From an uncultured Acholeplasmatales bacterium (lineage in GTDB: Bacteria > Bacillota_I > Bacilli_A > Acholeplasmatales > UBA5453), in contig CAKMJY010000010.1 of NCBI GenBank assembly GCA_927433595.1, positions 1-53,805 on the forward strand: a DNA stretch of 53,805 bases, written 5' to 3'. The notes beneath the pieces were generated by a model that was not told where the DNA came from, made no database searches, and worked only from the letters and a program-made list of their open reading frames with translations. Numbering within the stretch: the stretch's first letter is position 1; every line of letters begins with the position of its first letter. Shown piece by piece: positions 1 to 11,500 of the stretch. The translations under genes were made by a program, and so were the position numbers.

Positions 1-239
1 ACCCAGATAGCGCAACCCCAAGACCACCGGCTTGGAATGTACCAACAACGGCCATAACAGCACCGAATAGCATTTGTGGACGCATCTGAGGAATTGTAAT
101 ATAAAAGATTTCTTGTGTTCTATTTTTAATACCATCGATATAGGCTGCTTCATAAAGCGTTTGGTCGATATTCAAGTCCCCTGCTAACATCGCAAGGAAC
201 CCAACACCCATACTACTCCATAAAGAGACCACAATCATG
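1..239 (-). repeat. Partial second copy of malF-like sugar permease segment (matches 744-982)
   Basis: Direct comparison by eye: 227/239 identical to 744-982; 10 of 12 differences fall at third codon positions; open in malF frame from an ATG at 238 to the window edge. Confidence 0.85.
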
Positions 240-573
240 CCTTTAAACCATATGCGGATAAAGCCGTAATCGTAATCGCGAAGAATACCCCAACACCTGT
301 GATTAATAAGCTATTAATTAAGTATCTTGAAAATGGTACGCCGGATGCCGATGAAATACGTGCTAGTTCCGTAAAGTTATTTAGAGTCGCATTTCTAACA
401 AAGAATCTTGGTGGATATGCGAACAGTTCACTAATTGGTTTAAAGGCATGATTGATGATGAATAATATAGGCAGTAACATCATAATGGCCATTGGGATTA
501 AGATTAGATAAAATCCGATTTGGCTTCTATGAAAGCTCGTTGGATTGATTCTTGTGCCTTGGAAACTTGCCAT
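235..573 (-). pseudogene. Truncated carbohydrate ABC transporter permease (MalG-type N-terminus, 112 aa) broken at the junction near 239/240
   Basis: N-terminal MalG-like TM segment and loop (FAYPPRFFVRNATLNNFTELAR...[29 protein letters not shown]); expected about 270-290 aa; sequence turns into malF-copy DNA right after GLK. Confidence 0.75.
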
Positions 574-576
574 AAA

Positions 577-1461
577 TTAATCCCTCTCTCCTAGAATTTT
601 TTGTGTCACTTTCGATAACGAATAGACAATTAACAATAGTGCAACGCTCACTGCCGAAGCATAGCCCATGGCATATCTGATGAACCCGAAGTCTTCAATA
701 TGGTTGACAATTAATTGCCCAGCATATTGAGGTGTTGGGTTAGACCCAGATAGCGCAACCCCAATACCACCGGCTTGGAATGTACCAACAACGGCCATAA
801 CCGCACCGAATAGCATTTGCGGACGCATTTGCGGGATCGTAATATAAAAGATTTCTTGTGTTCTATTCTTAATACCATCGATATAGGCTGCTTCATAAAG
901 GGTTTGGTCAATATTCAAGACCCCCGCTAACATCGCAAGGAACCCAACACCCATACTACTCCATAAAGAGACCACAATCATGATCGTCATTAAATAGTCA
1001 GGTGATTGTAAGAACTGAATTGGTTCTAATATAACGCCCCAGTTCATCAACCAGCTATTTAAATACCCATTGGCATCACCAGAGAATATAATACGCCACA
1101 TTGAAGCAAGCGCTACCCCCATGGTTAGAGATGGTGAATAAAGAATAATGGCTAAAACCGTTCTAGGTTTAGATGGAATTTGTGCTAACATCCAAGCCAG
1201 TAAAAATGATAATAAGTAACCAACTGGACCAACGATCAATGCAAATCGAATGGTATTAGGTAATACATTTTGCATGAATACGGTGTCCATGGTGATTAAT
1301 TCAATATAGTTTGTGACTGCAATATAGTTTGGTGTTTGAATGGCGTTAAAGTACGTTAAGGATAACCCCATTGCAATGATCACCGGTACAATGATGAATA
1401 CTGCAAATAATGTCCAATACGGTACGATAAACCATGCTGGATGATTCATTCTTTTAAGCAT
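577..1461 (-). CDS. Carbohydrate ABC transporter permease, MalF/LacF type
   Basis: 294 aa, six TM-like segments, EAA-type loop ([27 protein letters not shown]). Confidence 0.9.
   Translation of the reverse strand: MLKRMNHPAWFIVPYWTLFAVFIIVPVIIAMGLSLTYFNAIQTPNYIAVTNYIELITMDTVFMQNVLPNTIRFALIVGPVGYLLSFLLAWMLAQIPSKPRTVLAIILYSPSLTMGVALASMWRIIFSGDANGYLNSWLMNWGVILEPIQFLQSPDYLMTIMIVVSLWSSMGVGFLAMLAGVLNIDQTLYEAAYIDGIKNRTQEIFYITIPQMRPQMLFGAVMAVVGTFQAGGIGVALSGSNPTPQYAGQLIVNHIEDFGFIRYAMGYASAVSVALLLIVYSLSKVTQKILGERD
744..982 (-). repeat. Intact malF segment duplicated at 1-239
   Basis: See feature 1-239. Confidence 0.85.
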
Positions 1462-4400
1462 TATCTACCTCCGTTAACCATAGGTCAATGTTATAAATCG
1501 ATGGGACTGTATAATTCTTGATGACGACGCCGTTTTCGACGTAGCCAAATTCAGCCATCTTATACAAGATTTCGCGATTTGAAATACGAACCGCATCATC
1601 TAGCGCTAATCTTGCGTTTAAACCGTTATAAACAATCTTACTCCAAGCATTGGAGATTTCACGTTCAACCATATAAGTACCAGGTATACGAGATGCTTCA
1701 ATACCGTAAGTCCATTGTTCTAAGACCACTTGTTTGAATTGTTCAGGCATACTAGATTCCATAAAGGCATTGACGTTAGCAGAGTTCCAGAAGTATTGTT
1801 TACCATACGTGGTTTGCAAATTAAAGGCAAATTCTGATTGAACCTCTGTTGACATCCACCAAGATAAGAAATCCCATGACTCTTCTTTATATTTGGTTGA
1901 CGATAAGATCATCGATGCTTGTGCACCAACCGGTGAATATCTAACGATTTCATCTGTGAATTCATCATAAACACCTGGGTGTAAATCCATACCCCATAAC
2001 CCATCTAACTCAGATGCAGCTGTGGTTAATAAAATGTATGTGGATAAATCCGATACCCCTATCGGCAATGTGCCATATCTAAATTGATTATAGAAGCTAG
2101 CAACACGTTGTGGTAAGTTATAAAGGGTAAATAAATCACTCATCAATTCGATACCTTCAAGCGTTTCATCGCTATTAATAGCGGTTGACATACCATTTGG
2201 CGCATATAAATCGCCACCGAATTGGTAAATGAATGGTAGGGTTGCCACAAATGGTTTTAACCCTTCATATTGTGCAAGTGGTACGAAATAGTTCATACCA
2301 TAACTTTGTAATAACGGTAAAATCTCAATAATCTCATCCCATGTTTGTGGGATATCTGTGACACCAATTGAGTTAAGAATATCTTCTCTGTAATAAGTCA
2401 CCCAGAAGTTTTGTGTTTCTGGTAAGCCATAAACCCCTTGTTCAAAGACATAAGGAATCATCGCGCCTTTAGAGAAGTTTGTGACTAAGTCTTCATAACC
2501 TTCAAACTGTCTTAAGTCTAGTGATGCTTGTCTGATAGCGAAATCATAAGGAATCCAGTGATCGACACCAATTGCTAAATCTGGTGCATCACCTGCAATA
2601 TTCGCAAGGATCAGTTTATTTTGGTCAGGCATTTGTGATAATGTGATTTTCATATCGCCTTGATAAGATCTATCAATCATCATTTGCATGATTTCGATAT
2701 ATTGTCTTGGATGGTTTACCCAAACAACCAGTTCATTAGAACCTCTATTTGATGCAGAATATGGGTTATTCACAAATGATAATACCAAGCGTTTTAACCC
2801 TTCCCAGCTACTAACAAACACGTTAGCGTATGGTTTGGACAATGTTGTGTCACCATGAACGATGGTTCTTTCTAATTCTAAGTTTTGACGCATCAAGCGT
2901 TGCATCAAGTCACCAAGCATTTGGTTAACGGACGAATCACCATCAGAGAATTGAACCATTCTACCCGGTAATTTGTTAACGTTATTTGCGATGCTAGTTA
3001 GTCTATCTGCTGCCACTTTCAGGTTTAGTATTTCAGATGGAGCATCATTATTGGATAATGACAATAATGTTTGATACAGTTGTCTAAGTTCAAATGACCA
3101 ACGGTCAATGTCGCCTTGTGCCTCTGGGAAATAAGTTTCAATGTCCCAGTCACGGTAACGGTCTGTACCACCTGATGTATATTTTTTAATTCTAAGTGAT
3201 AAGTCTTGAATATTACTCATAATGAGTTTAATGGTTTCAATCGTATTTCGGTATGGATATAAGACTGCTTCCATTGTGATGGTGTTTGTACCCGCTTCTA
3301 AATAAATCTTAACATTATCACCAGATTCATTCACTAATGTACGATTAACGAATGATGTGGTATACGGGAATGCATAAGCTTCTAATAAATCGAATGGCAC
3401 TTCGCCATTAATATATATTTTTCTGAATACAGGCATGTCTTTGATCAAATATTGTCTGTATCTAAATGACACGTTGTAATAGCCACTTTCTTCAACTTCA
3501 ATCTCATAAGTGATAGATTGACCACCATTTTGCCAAGAATCACCGAAAATGGTATTCATTTCCAAAAATTGTGTATTGTAGTAAAGACTTGATGGGTCTC
3601 TTTCCGCTCTTAAGCGAATCGACGCATCACTTCTTTCGTATAAGTGTTTAGCAGATATTTCGATGTTAGATTTAACCACATCACTATTACCGTGTTGAGC
3701 CAAATAAGCGTCATACGTTAAGATTGGTTCATCTTTCACGAAATACACTTGTCCAACTAAGTATGAACCACTTACGTGATTCAAGGTGATTTCGTCATTG
3801 CTTTCTAAGTAAAATGCGAAATTACCAGGATGCATGCCCTTTAAATCTTTAATCACTTGATTTTTCCAAGTCATGACTTTGCTTGAAGATGGTTGAATTT
3901 CATTTTCATAACGGTCTTTCGCAAATTCAGTTGAGTCGAACACCCAAGTGCTATCTAAAATCAGTGTTCTAGTTTCATAAAATGGATAATCACCATTTAC
4001 TTTGATGCCAATTTGTGTGGTTTGGACAGATGTAGTAACATCCATATAATCGATGGCTAAATAATATAAGCCACTTTCAATCGTGCCCACATTAAACGTT
4101 AATGTGTCACCGTGTGAATCAAACAAACCCACGGTATCAGATGCTTCAGGTTTTGAATCACGATACGCTTGAATTTGTGTTTGATATGTGTCTAAACTTG
4201 AATCAATTAGACTACCTACCATATCTAATGGAAAAAATGTCTTTTCAACATCTGTTTTTTGATAGTTCTTCTCCTCATAGGATTGCAAGACATTTGAGTA
4301 TGTGTCTTCCGTTACACTAGATGGTGCAGATACCTCGTACGCATGTGAGAGCACACGCGCGTCAAAAAAAACATTTTTAGAACTGACTCGGAAGAATGAT

Positions 4401-4543
4401 GCGACCACATAAATAACCAGTACGAGTGACAGTACCGATAGTATGGTTTTCTTTGCCCCAAACGCGACAAAAAATGCTTTTATATCCTTCCAAAGCTTTG
4501 ATAAAAAACGAATCACTTTCGTGTTCTTCAGGCGTTTTCTCAT
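1454..4543 (-). CDS. Membrane-anchored large protein: N-terminal TM, two beta-sandwich/CBM-like regions, helical linker, C-terminal extracellular solute-binding protein (family 1-like) domain
   Basis: 1029 aa; N-terminal TM ([18 protein letters not shown]); C-terminal SBP features ([24 protein letters not shown]...[19 protein letters not shown]...[17 protein letters not shown]). Overlaps the permease gene start by 8 bp. Confidence 0.85.
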   Translation of the reverse strand: MRKRLKNTKVIRFLSKLWKDIKAFFVAFGAKKTILSVLSLVLVIYVVASFFRVSSKNVFFDARVLSHAYEVSAPSSVTEDTYSNVLQSYEEKNYQKTDVEKTFFPLDMVGSLIDSSLDTYQTQIQAYRDSKPEASDTVGLFDSHGDTLTFNVGTIESGLYYLAIDYMDVTTSVQTTQIGIKVNGDYPFYETRTLILDSTWVFDSTEFAKDRYENEIQPSSSKVMTWKNQVIKDLKGMHPGNFAFYLESNDEITLNHVSGSYLVGQVYFVKDEPILTYDAYLAQHGNSDVVKSNIEISAKHLYERSDASIRLRAERDPSSLYYNTQFLEMNTIFGDSWQNGGQSITYEIEVEESGYYNVSFRYRQYLIKDMPVFRKIYINGEVPFDLLEAYAFPYTTSFVNRTLVNESGDNVKIYLEAGTNTITMEAVLYPYRNTIETIKLIMSNIQDLSLRIKKYTSGGTDRYRDWDIETYFPEAQGDIDRWSFELRQLYQTLLSLSNNDAPSEILNLKVAADRLTSIANNVNKLPGRMVQFSDGDSSVNQMLGDLMQRLMRQNLELERTIVHGDTTLSKPYANVFVSSWEGLKRLVLSFVNNPYSASNRGSNELVVWVNHPRQYIEIMQMMIDRSYQGDMKITLSQMPDQNKLILANIAGDAPDLAIGVDHWIPYDFAIRQASLDLRQFEGYEDLVTNFSKGAMIPYVFEQGVYGLPETQNFWVTYYREDILNSIGVTDIPQTWDEIIEILPLLQSYGMNYFVPLAQYEGLKPFVATLPFIYQFGGDLYAPNGMSTAINSDETLEGIELMSDLFTLYNLPQRVASFYNQFRYGTLPIGVSDLSTYILLTTAASELDGLWGMDLHPGVYDEFTDEIVRYSPVGAQASMILSSTKYKEESWDFLSWWMSTEVQSEFAFNLQTTYGKQYFWNSANVNAFMESSMPEQFKQVVLEQWTYGIEASRIPGTYMVEREISNAWSKIVYNGLNARLALDDAVRISNREILYKMAEFGYVENGVVIKNYTVPSIYNIDLWLTEVDNA

Positions 4544-4567
4544 AAATTACCTCCAATAGATATGATA

Positions 4568-4592
4568 TCAAGAGGGCGTTATGCCCTCTTGA
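4568..4592 (-). other. Perfect 10-bp intercistronic hairpin TCAAGAGGGC-ataac-GCCCTCTTGA
   Basis: Perfect inverted repeat between SBP stop and next gene; no clean U-tract follows it on the minus strand. Confidence 0.85.
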
Positions 4593-4607
4593 CAGTCATT
4601 TAATATC

Positions 4608-6044
4608 TTATTCTGCGCCTAATGCGGCGATTTCTTGTTGTACTAATTCATTTGCTTTAAGGTTCCATTGTTCAGCAAATGTAGGTACTGCAGTTGGACC
4701 TGCAGTTTGTAACTCAGTCCATCTGTATGGATTTTCAGGATCTGAAACCCATGCCCAGAAAGTCTTATAGCCTGCTAACCATTTGTCAAGGTCAGGTCTA
4801 GCATTTGAAATACGGTCTAATGTATAATCAATACCTTCGATACCGTCTACTAGTGCATCTACTCTGTCCCAAACGCCTGGATAATCAGCCATTGGGAATC
4901 TGTCAAGATAGACAGGTGTTTCGCCAGCTAATTCAGCTGCTGCTTTGTCTTCTTCATATAAATCCAATCTTGCATTCCAACCATCTTGACCAAATGTCAT
5001 CCATTTAGCTAGTAGGAATGCTTCTTCAGGATATTTAGTTTGAGCAGAAACAGCTTGATAGTCTAAGATGGTAGGTGGGAATAAGCCTTCTGATCCAGAT
5101 GGATATGGCCAGAATCCCATGTTTATACCATTGTCTTTTGCTTCTTGTAATACCCAGAATTGCCATGAACCTTCGATATCCATCGCTGCATAACCAGTTT
5201 GGATAACGTAAGTTTGTAATGCTGGTGTATCTGCCCAGTCTTCTTCAGGATATCTAGAAGTAACACCTAGGTTATTTTCATAGTTATCGATTTCAACTTT
5301 AGCTTGCATTGCGGCAATCCACTCAGCATCTGTGTAGTTGAATTTTGTACCATCCCAGGTGTCATAACCATAAGATGTGTTGTTCATCATTGGCCATACT
5401 TGTTGGAAGTCTGGTGAACCATACCATGTGTCAAAACCGATGACTAAGTTTTCAGTATTAACAATGTCATAGTTTGTAATTGCTTTTGCAATTTCAACAA
5501 ATTCTGAATGTGTCCAGTCTTTAACAGGATAACCATTTTCATCTAAACGGAATTTACCCGCTTGTGATGTTAACCCAGAGTTTTCGAAAATATCTAAGTT
5601 AATGAAAATCCCTTTTAAGAATTGGAACGAAGGTACCGCATAACGGTGACCATTATAAACGGCTGTTGTTGCGATATCGTCATAAATCATTTGTGCGTCT
5701 GCATCTTCATCCCACATATCTGCTAAGTCAAGTGTTAAACCGTTTAGTACGATTGTTGGCACGTTGTCTGTTGCGAATACGTCAGGTAGTAGACCAGCTT
5801 GCGCTGCATTGACCAAGTTGCCAGTAAACTCAGCACCTGATCCTGTGATATCTTGACGCAATGTTACACGGATATTTGGATATTTTTCCATGAACTTGTC
5901 AAGCATGCGTTGATTGAATTCAGGGTTGCCCCAGTCCGCATATGTTAATTCGATGTATTTAGTTGTTGTACCACCGTTGCCACCGCATGCTGCAAGTGTT
6001 AGTGCTACAAAACCAACCATCATTAATGTTAATAATTTTTTCAT
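4608..6044 (-). CDS. Sugar ABC transporter substrate-binding lipoprotein
   Basis: 478 aa, signal peptide and lipobox (MKKLLTLMMVGFVALTLAAC), family-1 SBP fold features. Confidence 0.93.
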   Translation of the reverse strand: MKKLLTLMMVGFVALTLAACGGNGGTTTKYIELTYADWGNPEFNQRMLDKFMEKYPNIRVTLRQDITGSGAEFTGNLVNAAQAGLLPDVFATDNVPTIVLNGLTLDLADMWDEDADAQMIYDDIATTAVYNGHRYAVPSFQFLKGIFINLDIFENSGLTSQAGKFRLDENGYPVKDWTHSEFVEIAKAITNYDIVNTENLVIGFDTWYGSPDFQQVWPMMNNTSYGYDTWDGTKFNYTDAEWIAAMQAKVEIDNYENNLGVTSRYPEEDWADTPALQTYVIQTGYAAMDIEGSWQFWVLQEAKDNGINMGFWPYPSGSEGLFPPTILDYQAVSAQTKYPEEAFLLAKWMTFGQDGWNARLDLYEEDKAAAELAGETPVYLDRFPMADYPGVWDRVDALVDGIEGIDYTLDRISNARPDLDKWLAGYKTFWAWVSDPENPYRWTELQTAGPTAVPTFAEQWNLKANELVQQEIAALGAE

Positions 6045-6054
6045 TGATTATCTC

Positions 6055-8571
6055 CTAAGCAAATACTTGATAAAGTAAGATTTCAGAAATTGTAAATACG
6101 CCAGCTTCGCTTACAAAACCTTCGCCAAGACCACCAAAGTCAAATTCAAATTTAACTTGATCAGTAATGTCATTTGCGACAACAAAGTCAACATATACTA
6201 CTTTTTCTTCATTTGCAGTTACTGCTACATCTTCTTTAGTGCCTTCTAGAATAGATTGGTAACCCCATGCAGGGACAACCATGTTAATTCTTAGGTCTCT
6301 AGTTACAGATGAAGTAACCACTACTTTAAGTCTGTATGAACCGGCTACTAAACCATTTAACATTTGGTAAACGTGTGGTTGATAAGCAGCTGCTAATGCA
6401 GTTACTGTAACGACTGCTTCGCCTTCAACTCTAGTCATAGAACCTTCGCCACCGCCTGCATTGTCATAAACCCAACCAACAACTTGGTTACCTTGGCCAT
6501 TTTTAATGATTTCAGGTGCTTCAGCAACTTTTTCTTTTAATGAAAGGTTATCTAATGTAACAACACCTGCTGCATAAGCTGGTGTAGTACCAAGCTCAAA
6601 GCTTAATACTAAGCCTGCATGGTCAGCTTCTGTGACTGTGAATTCAAATGTTTGTGACACAACTGCTGTTGTGATTGGTGATGCTAATTGTTCAAAGTAT
6701 GATAAGTAAGAACCTGGCACGAAAATCTTCACGTTCATGTCTCTTGCAACAGTTGCACTGACATCAAACTTAAGTTCGTATGTTTTGCCATTTTCTAAAG
6801 CGATACCGTCTTGGTTAAATTGAATTGTCCAAGCTGCACCTTCACTACCTGGTGAAACGATGTCTAGGATATGCGCATTGTTTTCTGTGTAAGTCACTTC
6901 TGCTGCAGTACCCCAGTCTTGGCTCCATAAGTAGAAACCTTGATTATCAAAATTAGTATTTACTAATAATTCATCTAATAATGCTTCTTGAAGTTTAATA
7001 TTGTCAAATGATACCACGGATGCTGCAAATGCAGGTGTAGCACCTAAGTCAAATTCAAACTTAGTGTTTTCTGCAGTTTTTTGAGCTGTAAATACCACTT
7101 CAATTGTTTGCCATTCAGTTGTGACATCGATAGCAGCTAATTTAGTGAATTCATAATAACCTAGACCTTCATTTGTAATAACAAAGTCAATGTCTCTTGC
7201 AACAGTAGATTTAACATCAAATGATGCTTTATATGTTACGCCTTCTTCTAATAATGGTAGTAATTGTACAAATTGAATTGTCCACGCTGCACCACCAGAA
7301 CCTGAAGCTGTAATATCCATTTCATAAGTGCCTTCTGTTGTGTTGATTGCACCTGTAAATGCTGCAGGTGTATCCCAATCTTGACCCCAAGTTGTCCATT
7401 CTGCTGGATCACCTAAAGCCGCTTCGAAGTCACCATTGACAATTAAGTTAGTTTCAGAGAATTGCATACCAACGACAGCAAGTGTTACCACGAATTCTTC
7501 GCTATTGCCAGCTGCATCTTCAACTGTATACGTTAATGTGTAAACTGCTTCAGCAGACGTGTCCACTGCAGTAACGACTGCTTGAGAACCATCTTTGATT
7601 TCAACTGTAATTTGGTCAGTAACATCACCATCAACAATGTCAAATGCTGTTACGCCAGCCATTGGATCGAATGTGCTATTTAATAATACGGTCTTATCAG
7701 CAGTTAAACCTGTGAATGTAGGTGCTGTTGTATCTGGGTCAGCAGTTGCTTCTTCGATTGTGATGTCATCAAACCAAAGTGTTGCATCTACTTTTTGTCC
7801 ACCGAATGTACCTAATTCGAATAAGATACCACCACGTGTATTTTCTTCAGGTTGGTTCATTGTAAATTTGTACGAATAAGTTGCCCATTCAGTCGTGATG
7901 ACTTTAGAAATTGCTAAACCAGGTTTGAAATCTGTAAACCAAGGTGCTGATGTTAATAATTCACCAACTTGTAGGTTTATTTCTTTTTCAACTGAAGACT
8001 TAGCTTTGAATGTGATTTCATAAGTCTTACCATTTTCGAATGGTACGTTCATTTGGCCAAATCTTGGTGTATAAACGTTTGAACCAGCGACAACGTCTAC
8101 TTTTAATGCGCCATCTTCAGCAGTAATTTCCATTGCTGCGCCATCGGCTACATAGTTAACAGCTGGATCTGTCCAACCGCCTGTACCTGCTGAGAAGTCA
8201 GGGTTAATTAACATTTGTCCTTCAACTTGTTCAGGATTTAATACGGTTAAATAACGCCATTTTTCAGCGACAAATTCGCCTACAGTTACCACATATTTAA
8301 TGGCTACTGCACCGACTGCTTGTGTATCTAACATGTGAGTGCTTGATACTGTAGCTGTTGTAACATAAGTGATTTGATCTGTGTAATCTACACCGTCATC
8401 CCCTGTAGCTGTTACGCCAGCTAATACATTAAACTCTGAGTTATAAGCGATGTCCATCTTGTCGCTTGTACCGGCGAATGTAATACGTGATAATTTGGCT
8501 TCTTCTTGACAACCAGCAAGTATTAATACGCCTAAAACAGATAATGCTAAAATCATAAATACTTTTTTCAT
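6055..8571 (-). CDS. Multi-domain surface lipoprotein: Ig-like/DUF5011-like domains plus four CBM4_9-like carbohydrate-binding repeats, no recognisable catalytic domain
   Basis: 838 aa; lipobox LGVLILAGC; repeated pattern NGDF...W...GAAWTIQF...GKTYELKFDVSATVARDMN...FELG...DNLSL starting near aa 121, 376, 535 and 697; Ig-like domain near aa 283-368. Confidence 0.85.
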   Translation of the reverse strand: MKKVFMILALSVLGVLILAGCQEEAKLSRITFAGTSDKMDIAYNSEFNVLAGVTATGDDGVDYTDQITYVTTATVSSTHMLDTQAVGAVAIKYVVTVGEFVAEKWRYLTVLNPEQVEGQMLINPDFSAGTGGWTDPAVNYVADGAAMEITAEDGALKVDVVAGSNVYTPRFGQMNVPFENGKTYEITFKAKSSVEKEINLQVGELLTSAPWFTDFKPGLAISKVITTEWATYSYKFTMNQPEENTRGGILFELGTFGGQKVDATLWFDDITIEEATADPDTTAPTFTGLTADKTVLLNSTFDPMAGVTAFDIVDGDVTDQITVEIKDGSQAVVTAVDTSAEAVYTLTYTVEDAAGNSEEFVVTLAVVGMQFSETNLIVNGDFEAALGDPAEWTTWGQDWDTPAAFTGAINTTEGTYEMDITASGSGGAAWTIQFVQLLPLLEEGVTYKASFDVKSTVARDIDFVITNEGLGYYEFTKLAAIDVTTEWQTIEVVFTAQKTAENTKFEFDLGATPAFAASVVSFDNIKLQEALLDELLVNTNFDNQGFYLWSQDWGTAAEVTYTENNAHILDIVSPGSEGAAWTIQFNQDGIALENGKTYELKFDVSATVARDMNVKIFVPGSYLSYFEQLASPITTAVVSQTFEFTVTEADHAGLVLSFELGTTPAYAAGVVTLDNLSLKEKVAEAPEIIKNGQGNQVVGWVYDNAGGGEGSMTRVEGEAVVTVTALAAAYQPHVYQMLNGLVAGSYRLKVVVTSSVTRDLRINMVVPAWGYQSILEGTKEDVAVTANEEKVVYVDFVVANDITDQVKFEFDFGGLGEGFVSEAGVFTISEILLYQVFA

Positions 8572-11500
8572 TTGGCTTCCTCCCTATTTATAAATACATT
8601 TATTTCTAAAACGTTGCCTAAGCGAACGTCCGATGCCCATAATCCAATGTTACTGCCTTTAATCCAGTGAGACCCTTCATGGTTAATCACTTCAATGTCT
8701 GTGATCACTGCTTTATCATCATATGTATTTAAGCCAAGTGGATTCACATAAGTGATTTTTTGGCCATACAGTTTAAATGACGCTTTACCATCTTTGAAAT
8801 ACTTCTTGTGCAGTTTAGGTCTAAATGTTAAGCTTAAACCATTGTCAGTCATTTCAAATGGTTTTTTACCAATGAACATTTCTTTATACATCGATAACAT
8901 TTCTGCAGTCGATCCAGATAATCTAGATACGAACCCTTGACCATGTTTACTTGGGTCTGGGTTGGTCGATGTTGCTAAGAAACTGGAGTTTTCAAGTGGC
9001 GATCTGCCATACACTTCAGGATCCATAAAGCATACCAAGTTTGTATCTAGTTCTTCATAGAATTCATCATATAAACCAGCTTTAATCAAACCTAATAAAT
9101 ATTTATATGTCATATGTAAGAAGTTTGATTCACGTTCTAACCAACCTTTGGTAAATGCTCTAATACGGCCAATCTCATTCGAGAAAGCATCTAGCGATAC
9201 AGAAGTTTGATAGAACTTTTGTTTTTTATCGTAGAGTTCACTTGCTTTAATCGCCTGATAAAGTTTCTTTGCATACACTTTGTCATTGGTTTGTTTTAAA
9301 AATCTTGCTGGTGCTTCTAGGAATGCTGGGATTTTTACCATCTTGAATGCATTGATATGCACAAGTGGTAACCCGTAATGACCGATCACAGGTTCATTGT
9401 TTGATAAGATTTGTTCAAATTCAGTCGCTTCAAAGGTTAGATAAGTTGGCACAATATCGTCTAAGTTAATCGCCTTTTCACTAGCTTTCTCTAAATCATG
9501 TTCAATCTTTTCTAGTAGTTTTAAAACGGATTTTGAAGAAACTTTCGATAGAGTAACAGGGCTTAGTAATGCTTTTCTATAAGCTTCAAGTGCAGTTACT
9601 CTTTGGTCCCAAAGCTTATGCCCATCCCCAGTTAGTTTTTCATAGGCTGCCATTAAATCTAATAATGGTGTTAAGACTTCTATGTTGTGATCTTCTGCTT
9701 TAGCAAAAGCATCAACTAAGAAATGGTTTAGTTTCTTTAGCTCAAACATTTCTGATACACCAGAACCAAATAGACCTGGTAAACCGTTCATGGCATCATT
9801 CCAACCTGGTTTATTCGCTTCATAAGACAAGCCAATACCAGCAGGGTCTAATAGACCATATTTATTTAATACAAGTGTGACTAATTTAGACGCGAGTTCT
9901 ACTTCAATTGGTTTGTTATCTAACAAGAGGAAACTGTGGTCACCTTTAAAGTGATCAAGTGCACCATATTGTCTGACTTTACCATCTTTGGTTAAGACAT
10001 ATTTTTCATGTCTTGGTCTAACGTATGTATGACTGTCGAAGAATTGATAACGTTTATCTTCAAACAACAGCTTTTCTTGATGTTCAGGGTAAATATCTAA
10101 GTAACCTTCTAATAAATCATACAAGTAGGTAAAGTGGTCATTCCAATACCCTTCACCGAATGAGGCTTTGATGATTGGTTTTGAATCCTTTAAGATGACA
10201 AACATCATCGATTCAGCTTGTTGTTTATCATACCCATGGTCAATCAGTGCTTTATAGACTTGACCAGGTGTGAATGTTTGTTTTAGTAATGCTTGAGTGC
10301 CTTCATACGCCATTTGACCGACATACTTAAATTGTAATCCTTCAATCGATAGAGGATTATATCCATCTGCACCAATTAAGGATGCAAAGTGCCATAGGTT
10401 ATGGTCTTTGACGAATGGATGGAACCAAGTATCATTTCTTCTATTTTGAAGGACATCTCTAAAGTTACCATTACCTTGTGAGTAAAATTCTGGTGCAATC
10501 GAGAAGAAGTTATAATCTCGTTCTAGGTCACCATGTTTTCTAGAGAATAGATGGTAACTCACTTGTTGTCCTTTGGTTTCGAAGTTAAATGGTTCACCAC
10601 CTCTTAATAGATTATCTAGGTAACATTGTTTTAAGTAAGCATCAAATAGTGGTAATGCAGTTTCTGTTTCAATGTTGCTCGTTAAATCGTCGTGTAATTG
10701 TTTGTTTTCAATTTCTTTATGGTTTATATAATTTTGGTTTGTCTTACCAACAAACGCTTTTAAGATTTCTAAGTCAGATGTATAACCAATCAGTGCTGAA
10801 AATGTGAATGTCTTCTCTAGTTTTGTTTCATATAGTGAGAAGGCACATGGCACTTGGTTAACAGTCACTTGTGGTTTATGTGATAATTGCTTACTGCTTT
10901 GATACATAAAACCATATGGTTTGGCAAAAGATGTATCTTGTTCAAACACCATTTTTGTATCGGCGATGATGACTGGTTTCGCATCATCTGAGATTGGCAG
11001 GTAATAATTACCATCTGTCACTTCACTGACTTCTGCTGAGTCGCCAGTGGATGCTCTTAGTTTATAAAAAGCATACCCTTTTCCGAAATCAACGTCCATC
11101 CAACTTTGTAATAAGTTTGAGATGGCTTTGAATCCGCCGTAATCAATACCAGAAGGTAAGATTTGGGTTAATCCATCTAGGACTTCAATGTCTTTTTGAT
11201 CAAAACCAACGTTTTCAACGATGACTTTTCTAACCAATGCACCAAGTGGTTCATTTGGTAATGTAAAATACTTCACGGTTACTTTGATGCCAACCGTTTC
11301 GTTTGTCTCACAAATTGACACTGCTTCACGGTCAACCATGAGTTTTTGATTTAGGTTTTCTTCTTTGAAAAACTCATACGTTACGCCATTGACTTTAATG
11401 AATGTTCTAAATCCAATGGTCTTGGTGTACATGTAAGCGGCATTCGCTGGGAAGAATTCTAAGATTGCACCATTTTTGTCTTGTCTGCCAAATGAGGAGA

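Noticed and set aside
711-911. 66 aa ORF in malF region
   Set aside because: Alternative frame of the permease gene; no support.
6400-7450. Possible DNA tandem repeat in the CBM lipoprotein
   Set aside because: Similarity is at protein-domain level (diverged modules), not a recent DNA repeat or CRISPR-like array.
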